Below, in pieces: positions 50,319 to 59,857 of a stretch of 64,000 nucleotides of DNA. Source of the DNA: SIG636 sp045537905 (GTDB taxonomy: Bacteria; Bacillota; Clostridia; Oscillospirales; CAG-382); contig JAZSQJ010000070.1 of NCBI GenBank assembly GCA_045537905.1, positions 1 through 64,000 on the forward strand, given 5' to 3'. A program made the translations under genes and the position numbers. Under the pieces are notes generated by a model that had not been told where the DNA came from, did not search any database, and saw only the letters and a list, made by a program, of their open reading frames with translations. Each line of letters begins with the position of its first letter. Position 1 is the first letter of the stretch.

Positions 50319-50504
50319 GAGGACGCCGGTCCCTACAAGGTGCTACCCCTTACGCCCCATAAAAACCGTAACGCCGTCCTTAGCTGTACCACGGTGCTAT
50401 TCGCCACGCCATATTATAACCCATTACGGCGTGCAAAGCGTCACGCTCCCATCATAACCCCAAGGCGGTGTGCAAAGGGGCAATTAAATAATCACCTGAG
50501 GCAA
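50319..50504. repeat. Right half of split repeat and degenerate repeat tract
   Basis: After the target duplication (50319-50324), GCCGGTCCCTACAA completes the palindromic repeat. The next 160 bp hold no gene but contain loosely repeated units of about 45 bp (for example ...ATTATAACCC...GGCGTGCAAAG and ...ATCATAACCCC...GGCGGTGTGCAAAG). They look like eroded copies of a genome repeat. Confidence 0.45.
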
Positions 50505-50545
50505 AAGGGCAGGCTGTAAAACCCACGGTTTTACAGCCTGCCTTA
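50503..50545 (-). terminator. Strong intrinsic terminator after the esterase gene
   Basis: A perfect 16-bp stem (GGCAGGCTGTAAAACC 50508-50523 with 50527-50542) with a 3-nt loop, followed on the minus strand by CTTTTG. Confidence 0.9.
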
Positions 50546-50554
50546 CGCTTTTAT

Positions 50555-51820
50555 TTACTTCTTCTTTTTCTTACCGATAAGGATTGCCGTTATTGCGGCG
50601 CCGACGGCAAGGGCTCCGCCGAGGATGCCCAGAAGGGCACCTGTAGAGAGACCCTTTTTCTCTGTCTTTTGGGTGCTCTCGTCCCGGGAGGACTCCTCTA
50701 TCTGCTTATCAAAAACAACCTTTACGCTGTAGTTTTTGCTTATCTCTGCCAGCTCGATATAAGCGACGCCTTCCTGGGGCACCACCGGTGCAACCTCGGT
50801 ACCGTCAATGTAAACCTTGCCGTAGGTGTAGCCCTCGTCGGGAGTAAGCTCAACCCTTACGGTCTCGCCGCCCTTTACGTTGCTTACGCTCTTGCTTACC
50901 TCGCCCTCGCCCTCTACCTCGGTGGTAACGGAGTATCTAAGGTTTTCAAAGAGCCACTGGAGGAGATAGGGGTCCTTAACGTCGGTCATTGCAGGGGTCC
51001 ATACGTTATGGGTAACGCCTGCCATCTCGGTATACTTATAGTCGGTGGCGCCGGCCTTTTTAAGAGCCTCGTCCATATCACGGCTGCCCTGAACGGGTAC
51101 TGCCGTGTCCTTATCGCCGTGGAACGCCCATATACGCTTGTCCTTGATACCCTCGGCGTAAGCGGGGTCACCGCCGCCGCACATAGGGATAAGGCCCCCA
51201 ACTATCTCGGGGTGACGGAGTGCCAGGTCCCAGGCACCGTAGCCGCCCATGGAGATACCGCCCACAACGGTGTTCTCTACGGTAATGCCCTCCTTGGACT
51301 GCAAATCCGTTACCAGCTCGTAAACAAGCTGCTGGGGCTTGCTGATGGGAATAGAGTCTATACTGTAGCTGCAGGAGCTGTAGTTTGTGTCAACCCACTG
51401 GGCACCCTCGGGGCACTGGGGAGCCACAACGATAAAGGGGTAATCTGCAAACAGAGTGTCACCCAGGTCGGAAACCATATAGTTTACCATAGTGGTCTGG
51501 TCCTTTATTTGCTGTTCGTTATTGTCGCCCTTACCGCCGCTGCCGTGGAGGAACACCAACAGTATAGCAGGGGTGTCCTTATCCTTCTTAAGGTAGGAGG
51601 GAGACTTGTAGATACGGTACTTAAGAGTGCCGTCGCTGCCTGTAAACTCAGCCGCCTCCATCTTTTCAAGAATAGCGGCTGCGGAAATGTTTCTGGGGTC
51701 GTCCTCCTCAAAGGCGCCGTAATCAATAGTCTTGCCCGCCGCAAGAGCAGGAATAGAAAACACGCTCAGCGCCATACCTGCGATAGCGGTTACTGCCAAA
51801 AGCTTTACTAAACCTTTCAT
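50555..51820 (-). CDS. Surface-anchored alpha/beta-hydrolase esterase
   Basis: A 421-residue exported esterase. Start ATG 51820 follows AAAGGAG; the longer frame overlaps addA. Order: signal peptide (1-27), alpha/beta-hydrolase domain (about 55-290) with oxyanion HGSGGKGDNN, nucleophile GISMGGYGAWD (Ser about 187), Asp in HGDKDTAVP and His in GVTHNVW; then a repeat-like domain (about 295-375, TPDEGYTYGKVYIDGTEV), a polar linker and a C-terminal transmembrane helix ending in KKKKK. The hydrolase resembles feruloyl/acetyl esterase and PHB-depolymerase-type enzymes. It probably works on polysaccharide esters at the cell surface. It has its own promoter within the end of addA. Confidence 0.83.
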   Translation of the reverse strand: MKGLVKLLAVTAIAGMALSVFSIPALAAGKTIDYGAFEEDDPRNISAAAILEKMEAAEFTGSDGTLKYRIYKSPSYLKKDKDTPAILLVFLHGSGGKGDNNEQQIKDQTTMVNYMVSDLGDTLFADYPFIVVAPQCPEGAQWVDTNYSSCSYSIDSIPISKPQQLVYELVTDLQSKEGITVENTVVGGISMGGYGAWDLALRHPEIVGGLIPMCGGGDPAYAEGIKDKRIWAFHGDKDTAVPVQGSRDMDEALKKAGATDYKYTEMAGVTHNVWTPAMTDVKDPYLLQWLFENLRYSVTTEVEGEGEVSKSVSNVKGGETVRVELTPDEGYTYGKVYIDGTEVAPVVPQEGVAYIELAEISKNYSVKVVFDKQIEESSRDESTQKTEKKGLSTGALLGILGGALAVGAAITAILIGKKKKK

Positions 51821-51854
51821 AGTACAAACTCCTTTTATTTTTTGTTTATAGCTT

Positions 51855-51883
51855 ATTATATACCAAAGTTTTGGATTTGGCAA
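51855..51883 (-). promoter_or_regulatory. Promoter of the esterase gene
   Basis: On the minus strand, TTGCCA (51878-51883), 17-bp spacer, TATAAT (51855-51860), lying over the last codons of addA. Confidence 0.7.
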
Positions 51884-54800
51884 GGGATAGCTTTATTAAT
51901 TGACAAAGAATATAAATACGCCCTTTCTACCTTTATACCCGTAAGCTTTTCGATATACAGGCTGTAGAGGTAAAGCTGGGTGCCGTAACGCTCCGTAAGC
52001 ACCGCCTCCCCGCCCTCCTTTACGTAGTCCGTCTTGTAGTCTACCAGGGTGTACGTGCCCTTATCGTTGATAAAGAAGCAGTCTATAACCCCCTGTACCA
52101 GCACGGACTCGCCCTCTGCGCCGAAAAGACGGGCAGGCAACTCCGTAGTAAAGCGTTTTTCCCTGTACACCTTGGGCGACGCCTTTATCTCGGCGTATAA
52201 GGGGGAGCCGAAAAAGCCTCTGAGAGCGTTAAAGTCAAGCCTGTCTCTGTCCTCGGCAGAGATAAAGCCCTTGTCGCACAGTCTTTTTGCCTCTGCCTCC
52301 CCATCCCGCTCAGCCTCCTTGTAGTTGGCAAACTGCAAAAAGGCGTGGGTAGCCGTGCCTATAAGGGCACCCGTGGAGGCACCGCCTCCAAGGAAGTCGG
52401 GCTTTCTGTCGGTAACAAGCTCCTCGGTGTCAAGACCCAGGGTGCCGTCCTCCATCCGCTTTACCCGGGACACGGAATACTTTGCGGTAACAAGCCTTGC
52501 AGAGGGGGGGAGCTCCTTCATATCGGGCAGGGGCGGGCATAGCTCTCCCCTTGCCATAGCGGAGGCGAGAACGGTGGCGGGTATCTCCGCCCCGCCGTCT
52601 GCCACCTTAAGCTCGTAGCTGTCGTCACCGCCCTGGGCAAGGCAGGGCAAAAACAGGTCTGCCTGCTTTGAAGGCACGTATTTTACCTTGCTGAGATAGT
52701 CCTCCAGACTGTCGCTCAAAGCGGCGCTTATATAAAGCCTTTCCTTGGCACGGGTAAAGGCAACGTAAAACAGACGGTACTCCTCGGCAAGGATACGCTT
52801 GTCCTGCTCCCACACGCTAAGGTCAAAAAGCAGGGTGCTTATACGCCAGCCCTCCTTTTGGTTAGCCAGCTTAACGCTGACCCCCGTGCGGTAGTTGCTT
52901 AGCATAGAGTCGCTGTGGTGCATCTTCTTGATGGTGCCCATGGTGCCCATCACAAAGACCACGGGGTACTCCAGACCCTTGGAGCCGTGGATGGTCAGCA
53001 GTGAAACCGCCCCCTCCGCCTTGGCGGTTGCGGCTTTGGGACTGCGTCCCTCCTGCTCCAGCCTGTTTACGTACTCAACGAAGGCAGACACGCCCCTGTA
53101 GCTGTCGCCCGCCATACCCCCCGCAAGCTCGTACAGCATAAACAGGTTGTCCTTAAAGCGTTTTTCCTTCCCCTCGGGAGCAAACAGAAGCAAATGAGTA
53201 TCCTCGTACAGGTACCATATAAGGCTGTGTACGGGCATAGCCAACGCCTTGGTGCGGTACAGACCCAGCCTGTCAAGGAAGGCTTTGCATTTTGCGCCCA
53301 GCTCACCCTCCGCCTCTGCACAGCCGCACAGGTTGCCGTACAGGCTTATGCCCGTGCCGCCGCAGGCTCTTATCCGCACCAGCTCTGCCGCCGTAAAGCG
53401 GAAGATGGGACTGCGGAGTATAGCCGCCAGGGATATATCGTCCGTGGGGTTGTCTATAACGCGAAGCAGTGACAGGGCAAGCAAAACCTCTGCCTGACTA
53501 AGCAGCGTGTCGGCGGTTTTGTTTGCGGCACAGGGCACGCCCCTCTTTTCCAGGGCCAAGGCAAGCTTTTGCAGGTCTGCCGTCTCCCTGGTGAGTATGG
53601 CTATATCCTTAGGCTCGTAGCCCTCGTAGATGCATTTTACCACCTGCTCTGCCACGTAGTCTGCCTCTTTGTCCTTGTCTGCCCTTTCTATCACCGTAAG
53701 GCTGACCTTTTCCTTACCGGTTTTGTCCTTACCAAACTCCAGCCTCTCCTTGGTGTAGTCCGTGTCCGCACTCTTAAGGGTAAAGGTGCGGTCAAAGAGG
53801 TAGTTGCAAAACCGTATAATAGGCTTGTCACAGCGGAAGTTGTGGGTAAGGTAGATAACCGCCGTGTCCTTCTCCTCCTCTGCGGGAGCAAAGCTGTCAC
53901 GGTAGCTCATAAATATATCGGGATAAGCGTCACGGAAGCCGTAGATGCTTTGCTTAAGGTCGCCTACCATAAAACGCCTGCCGCCGCCTATGGCTGTGAA
54001 TATAGCGTCCTGCAAGGGACTTACGTCCTGATACTCGTCGATAAACACTTCCTTGTATGCAGAGGCAATACTCTTGCACAGGGAGGTTTTTACGTAGCCC
54101 TCCTCGGTCTTTTCAAGAAGCAGCTTCAGAAACAGCTGTTCTGCATCGGCAAAGTCTATCATACCACGCTCTGCCTTCAAACGGCTGTAATCCTCGTCCA
54201 GGCGTTTTACTGCCCTTGCCAGCGACTCCAGCACCCGTTTCGTGTGCCCGTACTCAGCCATAAGCTCCTCCTCGGTACGGGCAAGTTTTGCCAGAGCAAG
54301 ACGCTCTGCACGGAAGCGGTTTGAGGCGGCGGTGTATTCCTCCCCCGTTTTGTTTGGCTTGCGGTAGGAGGGCTTTGTCCTTGCGGCGGCACAGAAGGCG
54401 GCGTAGCCCCTGTCTACGGCGGCCTCAAGCAGCTTGCAGTCCTCCTGCAGGGCAAGGGCGTAGTCACCCTCCTTGTCGCTCTCTGCATAAGCCTCTACCT
54501 CGGCTCCGTAGCCTCTCAGCTCTTCTATCTTCTCCTTAAGCAGTCCCTTCATAAGAGCGCCTCGGTGGCAATGAAAAAACTCGCCCTGCTTTAAGACCTC
54601 CATCTCCTCACGGTGCTTTGCAAGCATTTCATCCAGCCAGTCAAGGTAAAAGGGATACTTACGCATACTGCCGTAAAGCCCCGTCATTACCCCTATAAGC
54701 CCCTTGTCGTTTTTGAAGGCGGCAAAATTATCCAGAAGCAGGTCTGCGTCGGGGTCGTCCCTGTCGCACAGCTCCGTAATAATATTGTCTGCGGCGGCGG

Positions 54801-55194
54801 CAAGCAGAGTCTCGCACAAGGCCTCGTCCCCTACGGCAACGCCCTTGTTAAGCCCCAGCACTGCGGCGTTTTCCTTTACGTGACGGAGACAAAAGCTGTC
54901 TATGGTGCCTATGGCGGCACCGGGCAAAGCGTAAAGCATCTTCCTGTATCGGGGCTCGTCCTTTTCCTTATCAATAAGCTCCTCCAGCAGTCCGCCCAGC
55001 TTCCGTCTCAGGTCGGCGGCAGACTCCTTAGTAAAGGTCACTATCAAAAAATCCTTAAGAGCGTCACCTGCCAACAGCTTTTGGCTTATCCTCTGGGTAA
55101 GGACGGTGGTCTTACCGCTGCCTGCGCCTGCAGACACAAGCACGTCCCTCGTGGCAATATCCATAGCCCTTTGTTGCATAGGTGTATAACTCAT
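51856..55194 (-). CDS. addA: ATP-dependent helicase/nuclease subunit A
   Basis: AddA is the UvrD-like helicase and nuclease subunit of the Firmicute recombination complex AddAB, which resects double-strand breaks. The 1112-residue protein has Walker A (VSAGAGSGKTTVL, about 16-28), the DEYQD box (VFIDEYQDVSPLQ), QSIYGFRDA, TIHGSKGLEYPVVFV and the C-terminal nuclease core (GVIDCFF...LVDYKTDYV, about 1050-1070). Slightly short for AddA (about 1200) but complete in motifs. It follows addB by 14 bp. Confidence 0.96.
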   Translation of the reverse strand: MSYTPMQQRAMDIATRDVLVSAGAGSGKTTVLTQRISQKLLAGDALKDFLIVTFTKESAADLRRKLGGLLEELIDKEKDEPRYRKMLYALPGAAIGTIDSFCLRHVKENAAVLGLNKGVAVGDEALCETLLAAAADNIITELCDRDDPDADLLLDNFAAFKNDKGLIGVMTGLYGSMRKYPFYLDWLDEMLAKHREEMEVLKQGEFFHCHRGALMKGLLKEKIEELRGYGAEVEAYAESDKEGDYALALQEDCKLLEAAVDRGYAAFCAAARTKPSYRKPNKTGEEYTAASNRFRAERLALAKLARTEEELMAEYGHTKRVLESLARAVKRLDEDYSRLKAERGMIDFADAEQLFLKLLLEKTEEGYVKTSLCKSIASAYKEVFIDEYQDVSPLQDAIFTAIGGGRRFMVGDLKQSIYGFRDAYPDIFMSYRDSFAPAEEEKDTAVIYLTHNFRCDKPIIRFCNYLFDRTFTLKSADTDYTKERLEFGKDKTGKEKVSLTVIERADKDKEADYVAEQVVKCIYEGYEPKDIAILTRETADLQKLALALEKRGVPCAANKTADTLLSQAEVLLALSLLRVIDNPTDDISLAAILRSPIFRFTAAELVRIRACGGTGISLYGNLCGCAEAEGELGAKCKAFLDRLGLYRTKALAMPVHSLIWYLYEDTHLLLFAPEGKEKRFKDNLFMLYELAGGMAGDSYRGVSAFVEYVNRLEQEGRSPKAATAKAEGAVSLLTIHGSKGLEYPVVFVMGTMGTIKKMHHSDSMLSNYRTGVSVKLANQKEGWRISTLLFDLSVWEQDKRILAEEYRLFYVAFTRAKERLYISAALSDSLEDYLSKVKYVPSKQADLFLPCLAQGGDDSYELKVADGGAEIPATVLASAMARGELCPPLPDMKELPPSARLVTAKYSVSRVKRMEDGTLGLDTEELVTDRKPDFLGGGASTGALIGTATHAFLQFANYKEAERDGEAEAKRLCDKGFISAEDRDRLDFNALRGFFGSPLYAEIKASPKVYREKRFTTELPARLFGAEGESVLVQGVIDCFFINDKGTYTLVDYKTDYVKEGGEAVLTERYGTQLYLYSLYIEKLTGIKVERAYLYSLSINKAIPCQIQNFGI

Positions 55195-55208
55195 TGTCCT
55201 TACCTCCT

Positions 55209-58200
55209 TTACTTTTTGTTTTTGCTTGGCTTACGCACACGGCAAGCCTCGGCAAAGTCACAGTAGTCGCAGTCCATCTCCCTTTTCTTGAAGCATTCTG
55301 CGTCCATCTGCCCTGCGGCTATCCTGTCTGCCGTTTCGGTTATATGTCCGTAAACCGTGGCTTTAAGCTCATCAAAGCCTTTAGTGTCCAGCTTGTTTCT
55401 CATACGGCTGAAACGCTCACCCATAGCCTTTATCACGGCACCGTCCCCGTTGATAAGCCCTTTTTGGGAGGGCGCCTTTCCGTCCTTGGGCAGTCCTATC
55501 TCACGGTACAGCACCCCTGCGGGCAGAGGCTTGCCCTCTCCGTTATCGCAGTAGGCAAAGAGGTAGGAAAACATCTGCAGTCCCTCTCCGTGGGCAAGTC
55601 CCTCCACGCTTACAGAGTGCTCACTGCTCTTGTAGTCTACCACCCTGGCGTACTTTTTGCCGTCGATTACCGCAGTATCAAGGCGGTCGATACTGCCCGA
55701 TATCTTAACGTCGATACCCCCGCCGCTTATGAGACGGGGCGGTGACAGGTCTGCGTCCTCTCCCGTGCCTATCCGCACCTCAAAGCCCTGAGGGATAAAG
55801 TCGCTTTCCGCAAACTCCTTATCCATATCCTCGCATACGAACACCGCCGCATTCTGCAGTCTGCCAAGAAGCTTTTTCAGCCTCTTTGGAACCGTGTCGG
55901 GCATAATCTCCTTTATATACGCCTCCGACAGGTCCGCCAGCTCCTTTTCTATCTGCGGTCTTTCCACGGGGAGGTATACCCCCGTTTCCACACGCTTTTT
56001 TACGTAGTTTTCCACCAGATGGTGCAGGTAGGTACCGCTGTCCATAGAGGAAAAGCTAAGACGGCGGTCGTCCTTCAGCTTAAGCACGTACTTCATAAGA
56101 TAGGCAAAGCCGCAGTTGTTGTAGCAGTCTACCCTGGAATAAGAGATATACATACGGCTGATTTTGTTTTCGTCAATAATCGCCTGCCTGTCCTGCAGGG
56201 GCGGCGCCTGTGTAAGCAGCGCCTTTATCCCTTCGTCCTTGCAAAGGTGGGCGGTAAGGGCTGCCTTAAGCGCCTTGTTCTTCAGGTAGGGCAAGGCGTC
56301 CAGGGCACTCTTGGGGCAAAACATATAGTCCCGTCCGTCCTCACCGAAGGTACGCCACTCCTTCACGCCGTAGAGCTTGCACATAGCGGAAAACAGAGGG
56401 GAGCGACGGGTAACGCCGTCGGATATATGGCTTACAAACAGATAGTCTGAGGCAGAAGCGGCACAGTTGTAGAAGAAAAACCGCTCCTCGTTTACCGCCT
56501 TGTCCGTCTCTGGCAGTAAGGACACGCCCTCCTCCTCCAGAAACGCACTTTCCTTAGCGGAGAACACACCGCTTTTTTCGGGCAGGGAGGGAAACTCACC
56601 CTCGTTTACACCCAGTATTATCATAGCCTTAACACCGTCGGCACGCATAAGCCTTGCGTCGCCTACGTCCACCGCATCCGTATAGGAGGGGATAGCGCCT
56701 ATGGCAGTGCTTTCCAGCATCGCCTCCAGTATAAGGTGCAGTCCTGCCGCAGTGATGGGTTTTTTACCGATAAGGCTGTCCAGACGCTCCATTATCCCTA
56801 TAAGACACTCCCAAAGAGAGGCAGTTTTTGCAGCTCCGTCAGCGTCGCCTGACTCTATAAGCCGCCGTGCCGCCTGCCTTAGCTTGTCGGGCGCTCCGCA
56901 CTCTACAAGGTGGGCGTATATCAGCCGTACCGCCTTACCTACCGTAAGCTCCTTGCTCTTAAGCTCCTCTATAAGGGGCATAAGGGACTGGGAAAGCTTT
57001 GCCTTTGCCTCGTTTATGCTCCTTAGCTTTGCCTCGGCATCGGGGCTGAAATCACGCTTGTAGCCCTCCGGGTTCATCAGCCAGGGTTTTTCGTTTATAA
57101 GTGCCTTGCCCTTGATATCCCAGGACTCGGCATAGCGGATAAGCACGTCCGCCTCCCGGTTCTCCAGGACGGAAAAGGTGGTTTTAAGATACTTTTTAAG
57201 GGAGGAAAGCTGTATACGCCCCTGTGCCAGCTCCAACAGTGCCAGCACCGCACCGGACAAGGGCCCCGATGCGGCACTGTCCTTCACACCGAAATACATA
57301 GGTATGCCGTAGCCTGCAAGGACCGTATCCAGTATGCCTGCGTAGGAGGCAGGGTTGCGGAGCGCTATGGCTATCTCTCCAAAGCCAAGCCCCTTGTCAC
57401 GGAGGGAGTATATAACGCTTGCCGCATACAACGCCTCCTCGTAGCGGCTTGTGCAGGCAACCAGATCTATGCCCTGCGCCTCTCCGCCGTAAGGCGCCGC
57501 CCCGGAAAAGCCCACGCTCTCCCCGTATTTTATAGCATCGTTTTTAATGCGGTAATTTGTATCAAAGGTTTTGCTTTCGCTCTCGCCGCTGTAAAGCCTG
57601 TCTATGCTTTTGATACAGTTGGCGGTGCTGTCAAAAAGGCCGCTGCCGTCGTCGCTGTCACCCGTAAAGCTGATATAAAGCTCGGCGGCGTTGTCTGCCA
57701 TAAGCTTAATAACCTCTAGCTGTTGGGGGGTGTAGCTGTAGATGCCGTCTATAAACACAGCCTTGCCACGGAAAAAGCCGCCTGCCCCCTCGGTATGTAC
57801 AAGTCTGGTAAGAAAGTCGTCGTCATCCAGCCTGTCCTCCCCAAGCAGCCTCTGGTACTCAGCGTAAATAAGGGCGGTTTCCTTAAGCTTTTGCACCAGG
57901 CTTGCCTCTACCCCTGCCTTTTTCTCCATTCGGCAGGCTATATCCGCAAGCATAGAGGCGGTAATATTAAGCCGTTTAAGGGAGCTTACGGTAGCGGAAA
58001 GGTCCTTTAGCGCTCCTCTGCCCAAGGAGGTAAAGGTTTTAAGCCTGTCTCCCAGGGCGTCCACTGCCGCCGCTATCAGTACGCACCTGCCGGTGCCGTC
58101 TACGGTCTTGCTATGTACGCCCCCCACCTCACGGAACACACGGTCGGGCAGTCTTTCAAAATTAAGCACCTCGGTGCCCAGGTCTGCCGCCGCCCGCCTT

Positions 58201-58343
58201 TCCAAAAGCAGCTCCGTATCCATACTGTTCTGCTCGGGCACCAAAAAAAGGCAGTCCATACCCATGGACTGCGCCTCTTTCAGACAGCTTATCATATATT
58301 CGGTTTTTCCGCTTCCGCTTCTTCCAACTATCCTGTGTAGCAT
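55209..58343 (-). CDS. addB: ATP-dependent helicase/nuclease subunit B
   Basis: AddB binds Chi and supplies the second nuclease of AddAB. I start it at ATG 58343 (HRIVGRSGSGKTEYM with Walker A right at the N-terminus) behind AGAGG; the open frame runs 58 codons further up into spoIIR without support. The 1044-residue protein ends with the nuclease motif VVDYKSSEH (about 960) and Cys residues that bind the 4Fe-4S cluster (DCYNNCGF near 795 and CDYCDFAEAC at the C-terminus). It follows spoIIR by 19 bp and is followed by addA. Confidence 0.95.
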   Translation of the reverse strand: MLHRIVGRSGSGKTEYMISCLKEAQSMGMDCLFLVPEQNSMDTELLLERRAAADLGTEVLNFERLPDRVFREVGGVHSKTVDGTGRCVLIAAAVDALGDRLKTFTSLGRGALKDLSATVSSLKRLNITASMLADIACRMEKKAGVEASLVQKLKETALIYAEYQRLLGEDRLDDDDFLTRLVHTEGAGGFFRGKAVFIDGIYSYTPQQLEVIKLMADNAAELYISFTGDSDDGSGLFDSTANCIKSIDRLYSGESESKTFDTNYRIKNDAIKYGESVGFSGAAPYGGEAQGIDLVACTSRYEEALYAASVIYSLRDKGLGFGEIAIALRNPASYAGILDTVLAGYGIPMYFGVKDSAASGPLSGAVLALLELAQGRIQLSSLKKYLKTTFSVLENREADVLIRYAESWDIKGKALINEKPWLMNPEGYKRDFSPDAEAKLRSINEAKAKLSQSLMPLIEELKSKELTVGKAVRLIYAHLVECGAPDKLRQAARRLIESGDADGAAKTASLWECLIGIMERLDSLIGKKPITAAGLHLILEAMLESTAIGAIPSYTDAVDVGDARLMRADGVKAMIILGVNEGEFPSLPEKSGVFSAKESAFLEEEGVSLLPETDKAVNEERFFFYNCAASASDYLFVSHISDGVTRRSPLFSAMCKLYGVKEWRTFGEDGRDYMFCPKSALDALPYLKNKALKAALTAHLCKDEGIKALLTQAPPLQDRQAIIDENKISRMYISYSRVDCYNNCGFAYLMKYVLKLKDDRRLSFSSMDSGTYLHHLVENYVKKRVETGVYLPVERPQIEKELADLSEAYIKEIMPDTVPKRLKKLLGRLQNAAVFVCEDMDKEFAESDFIPQGFEVRIGTGEDADLSPPRLISGGGIDVKISGSIDRLDTAVIDGKKYARVVDYKSSEHSVSVEGLAHGEGLQMFSYLFAYCDNGEGKPLPAGVLYREIGLPKDGKAPSQKGLINGDGAVIKAMGERFSRMRNKLDTKGFDELKATVYGHITETADRIAAGQMDAECFKKREMDCDYCDFAEACRVRKPSKNKK

Positions 58344-58362
58344 AATACGCCTCTTTTCTACG

Positions 58363-58929
58363 TCAGCTAAACAGCTCCAGTAGCTTAAAACGGAAGCTGT
58401 AGCGTTTTGTTTTGGCATCAAATACCTGCCCGTCCTTAAGGTATAGCTTTGAGGCAGAGCCGAGACAAAGGGGTGGAAACAGCACGCACCACCAGTTTTG
58501 TCCCTCTCCCTCACCAAGCGCTATACGGAGGGACAGGTACTCCCCCTCAGGCAGTCTCAGGTCGCCGTAGACCCTGGTTGGGTAGTCCTCCCTGCCGAAG
58601 GCGTAGCTTGCCCTGTAGGGTACGCCTTCTGCGGCAAGGACGGCGTTGGCGGTCTCTACCGCCTGCTGTGCCGCCTGCTCTATGCTCTCTACCGCCTCGC
58701 CCAGGCTGTCTGCGCCCTCAAAGACCCCTGCCTTGAGGATAGCGTCCCTTACCTTAAGCTTTACCGCCTGGTCGGTCTCCCCGTCAGAGTTTGCCAGTAT
58801 ATGCAGTCTTACCAGACTGTCGTAGACCTCCCCCTCCTCGCCGGGCAGAAAAAGGTCGCAAAACAGTACCGTAAGCAAGCAAAGACTAAGGCAAAGCGCC
58901 AGCCTTTTAAGGGTAATTTGTTTTTTCAT
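58363..58929 (-). CDS. spoIIR: Stage II sporulation protein R
   Basis: SpoIIR is secreted from the forespore and triggers SpoIIGA to process pro-sigma-E in the mother cell. The 188-residue protein has an N-terminal signal/anchor (about 9-28) and the family's LVRLHILANSDGETDQAVKLKVRD region (core LHILANSDGETDQAVKLKV, about 40-58), YPTRVYGDLRLPEGEY and GQNWWCVLFPPLCLG. All are intact. It lies between ispE and addB, in a mainly house-keeping run. An 88-bp gap upstream contains CATAATA (about 58951-58957) but no convincing full forespore promoter. Confidence 0.94.
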   Translation of the reverse strand: MKKQITLKRLALCLSLCLLTVLFCDLFLPGEEGEVYDSLVRLHILANSDGETDQAVKLKVRDAILKAGVFEGADSLGEAVESIEQAAQQAVETANAVLAAEGVPYRASYAFGREDYPTRVYGDLRLPEGEYLSLRIALGEGEGQNWWCVLFPPLCLGSASKLYLKDGQVFDAKTKRYSFRFKLLELFS

Positions 58930-59017
58930 AGTCCACCGTCGGTGGCTGTTATTATGTAGCCGCCGTTCTCCTTTCTATAAGGAGTATTGACGGCTTTTTT
59001 CACGTTTATTCAGTTTT

Positions 59018-59857
59018 TTATAATGCGCTTACCGTCTGGCAGAACCTGCCCCTTACCGCCTTGGCACACTTTCTTGCCGCCGCCTCCTCGGTAAACACGC
59101 CGTACACCGTAGGCCCCTTGCCCGTAAGACCTACGTATACCGCACCCTTTTCACGCAGAGCCTTCAGGTTACGCTCTACCGCAGGGCACGCCTCCTTAGC
59201 CACCCCGAGGAAGCTGTTTGCCGTAAGAGCCGCCGCAGCCTCTACGTCCCCATCAAGGAACGCCTTGCGGCAAGCCTTGGCGTCCGCAGGGCTTTTCTGC
59301 CCCTTATCCAGGGCGGCGTACATCTTAGGCGTAGACAGGGGAGTGCGGTCAAAGATAAGCACGTAGTACAGCTTAAGGTCGGGTAGCTGCTCCAGCCTGT
59401 CTCCAATCCCCTTAGCAAAGGCACTGCCGCCCCTTATGCAAAAGGGCACGTCTGCACCTAATACGGCGCTCAGTCCGGCAAGGGCGCCCAAGCTGAAGGG
59501 TCTGCCGTAGAGACGGTTAAGTCCACGAAGCACTGCGGCGGCGTCTGCACTGCCGCCCCCAAGACCTGCGCACACGGGTATGCTTTTCTGCAGCTCTATC
59601 TCCACGCCCCCCGTCTTGCCCCACTCCTTAAAAAACAGCTCTGCCGCCTTGTAGGCAAGGTTGCGGCTGTCCGTGGGGATACGGCTGTGACCCGCCTTAA
59701 GGCTTATACCCTTTTCCGCCCTTTTAAGCACCACCGTGTCGCACAGGCTTACGCTTTGCATTACGCTTTGTACGGCGTGGTAGCCGTTTTCCAGGGTCTC
59801 GCCCACCTCCAGGCAAAGGTTTAGCTTGGCAAAGGCTTTTTCCGTTATCTTTATCAT
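59018..59857 (-). CDS. ispE: 4-diphosphocytidyl-2-C-methyl-D-erythritol kinase
   Basis: IspE phosphorylates CDP-methylerythritol in the MEP route to isoprenoids. The start is ATG 59857, which overlaps the previous stop as ATGA; the open frame goes further up but inside the DUF362 gene. The 279-residue GHMP kinase has AFAKLNLCLEVG (about 9-20), the ATP loop IPVCAGLGGGSADAAAVLRG (core GLGGGSADAAA, about 97) and LTGKGPTVYGVF near 255; relatives have GSGPT-type Ser where Lys stands here. Probably active. Confidence 0.93.
   Translation of the reverse strand: MIKITEKAFAKLNLCLEVGETLENGYHAVQSVMQSVSLCDTVVLKRAEKGISLKAGHSRIPTDSRNLAYKAAELFFKEWGKTGGVEIELQKSIPVCAGLGGGSADAAAVLRGLNRLYGRPFSLGALAGLSAVLGADVPFCIRGGSAFAKGIGDRLEQLPDLKLYYVLIFDRTPLSTPKMYAALDKGQKSPADAKACRKAFLDGDVEAAAALTANSFLGVAKEACPAVERNLKALREKGAVYVGLTGKGPTVYGVFTEEAAARKCAKAVRGRFCQTVSAL

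Noticed and set aside
58930..59017. Forespore promoter before spoIIR
   Set aside because: CATAATA is present, but no -35 match at proper distance and no clear SigF pattern; not strong enough to annotate.
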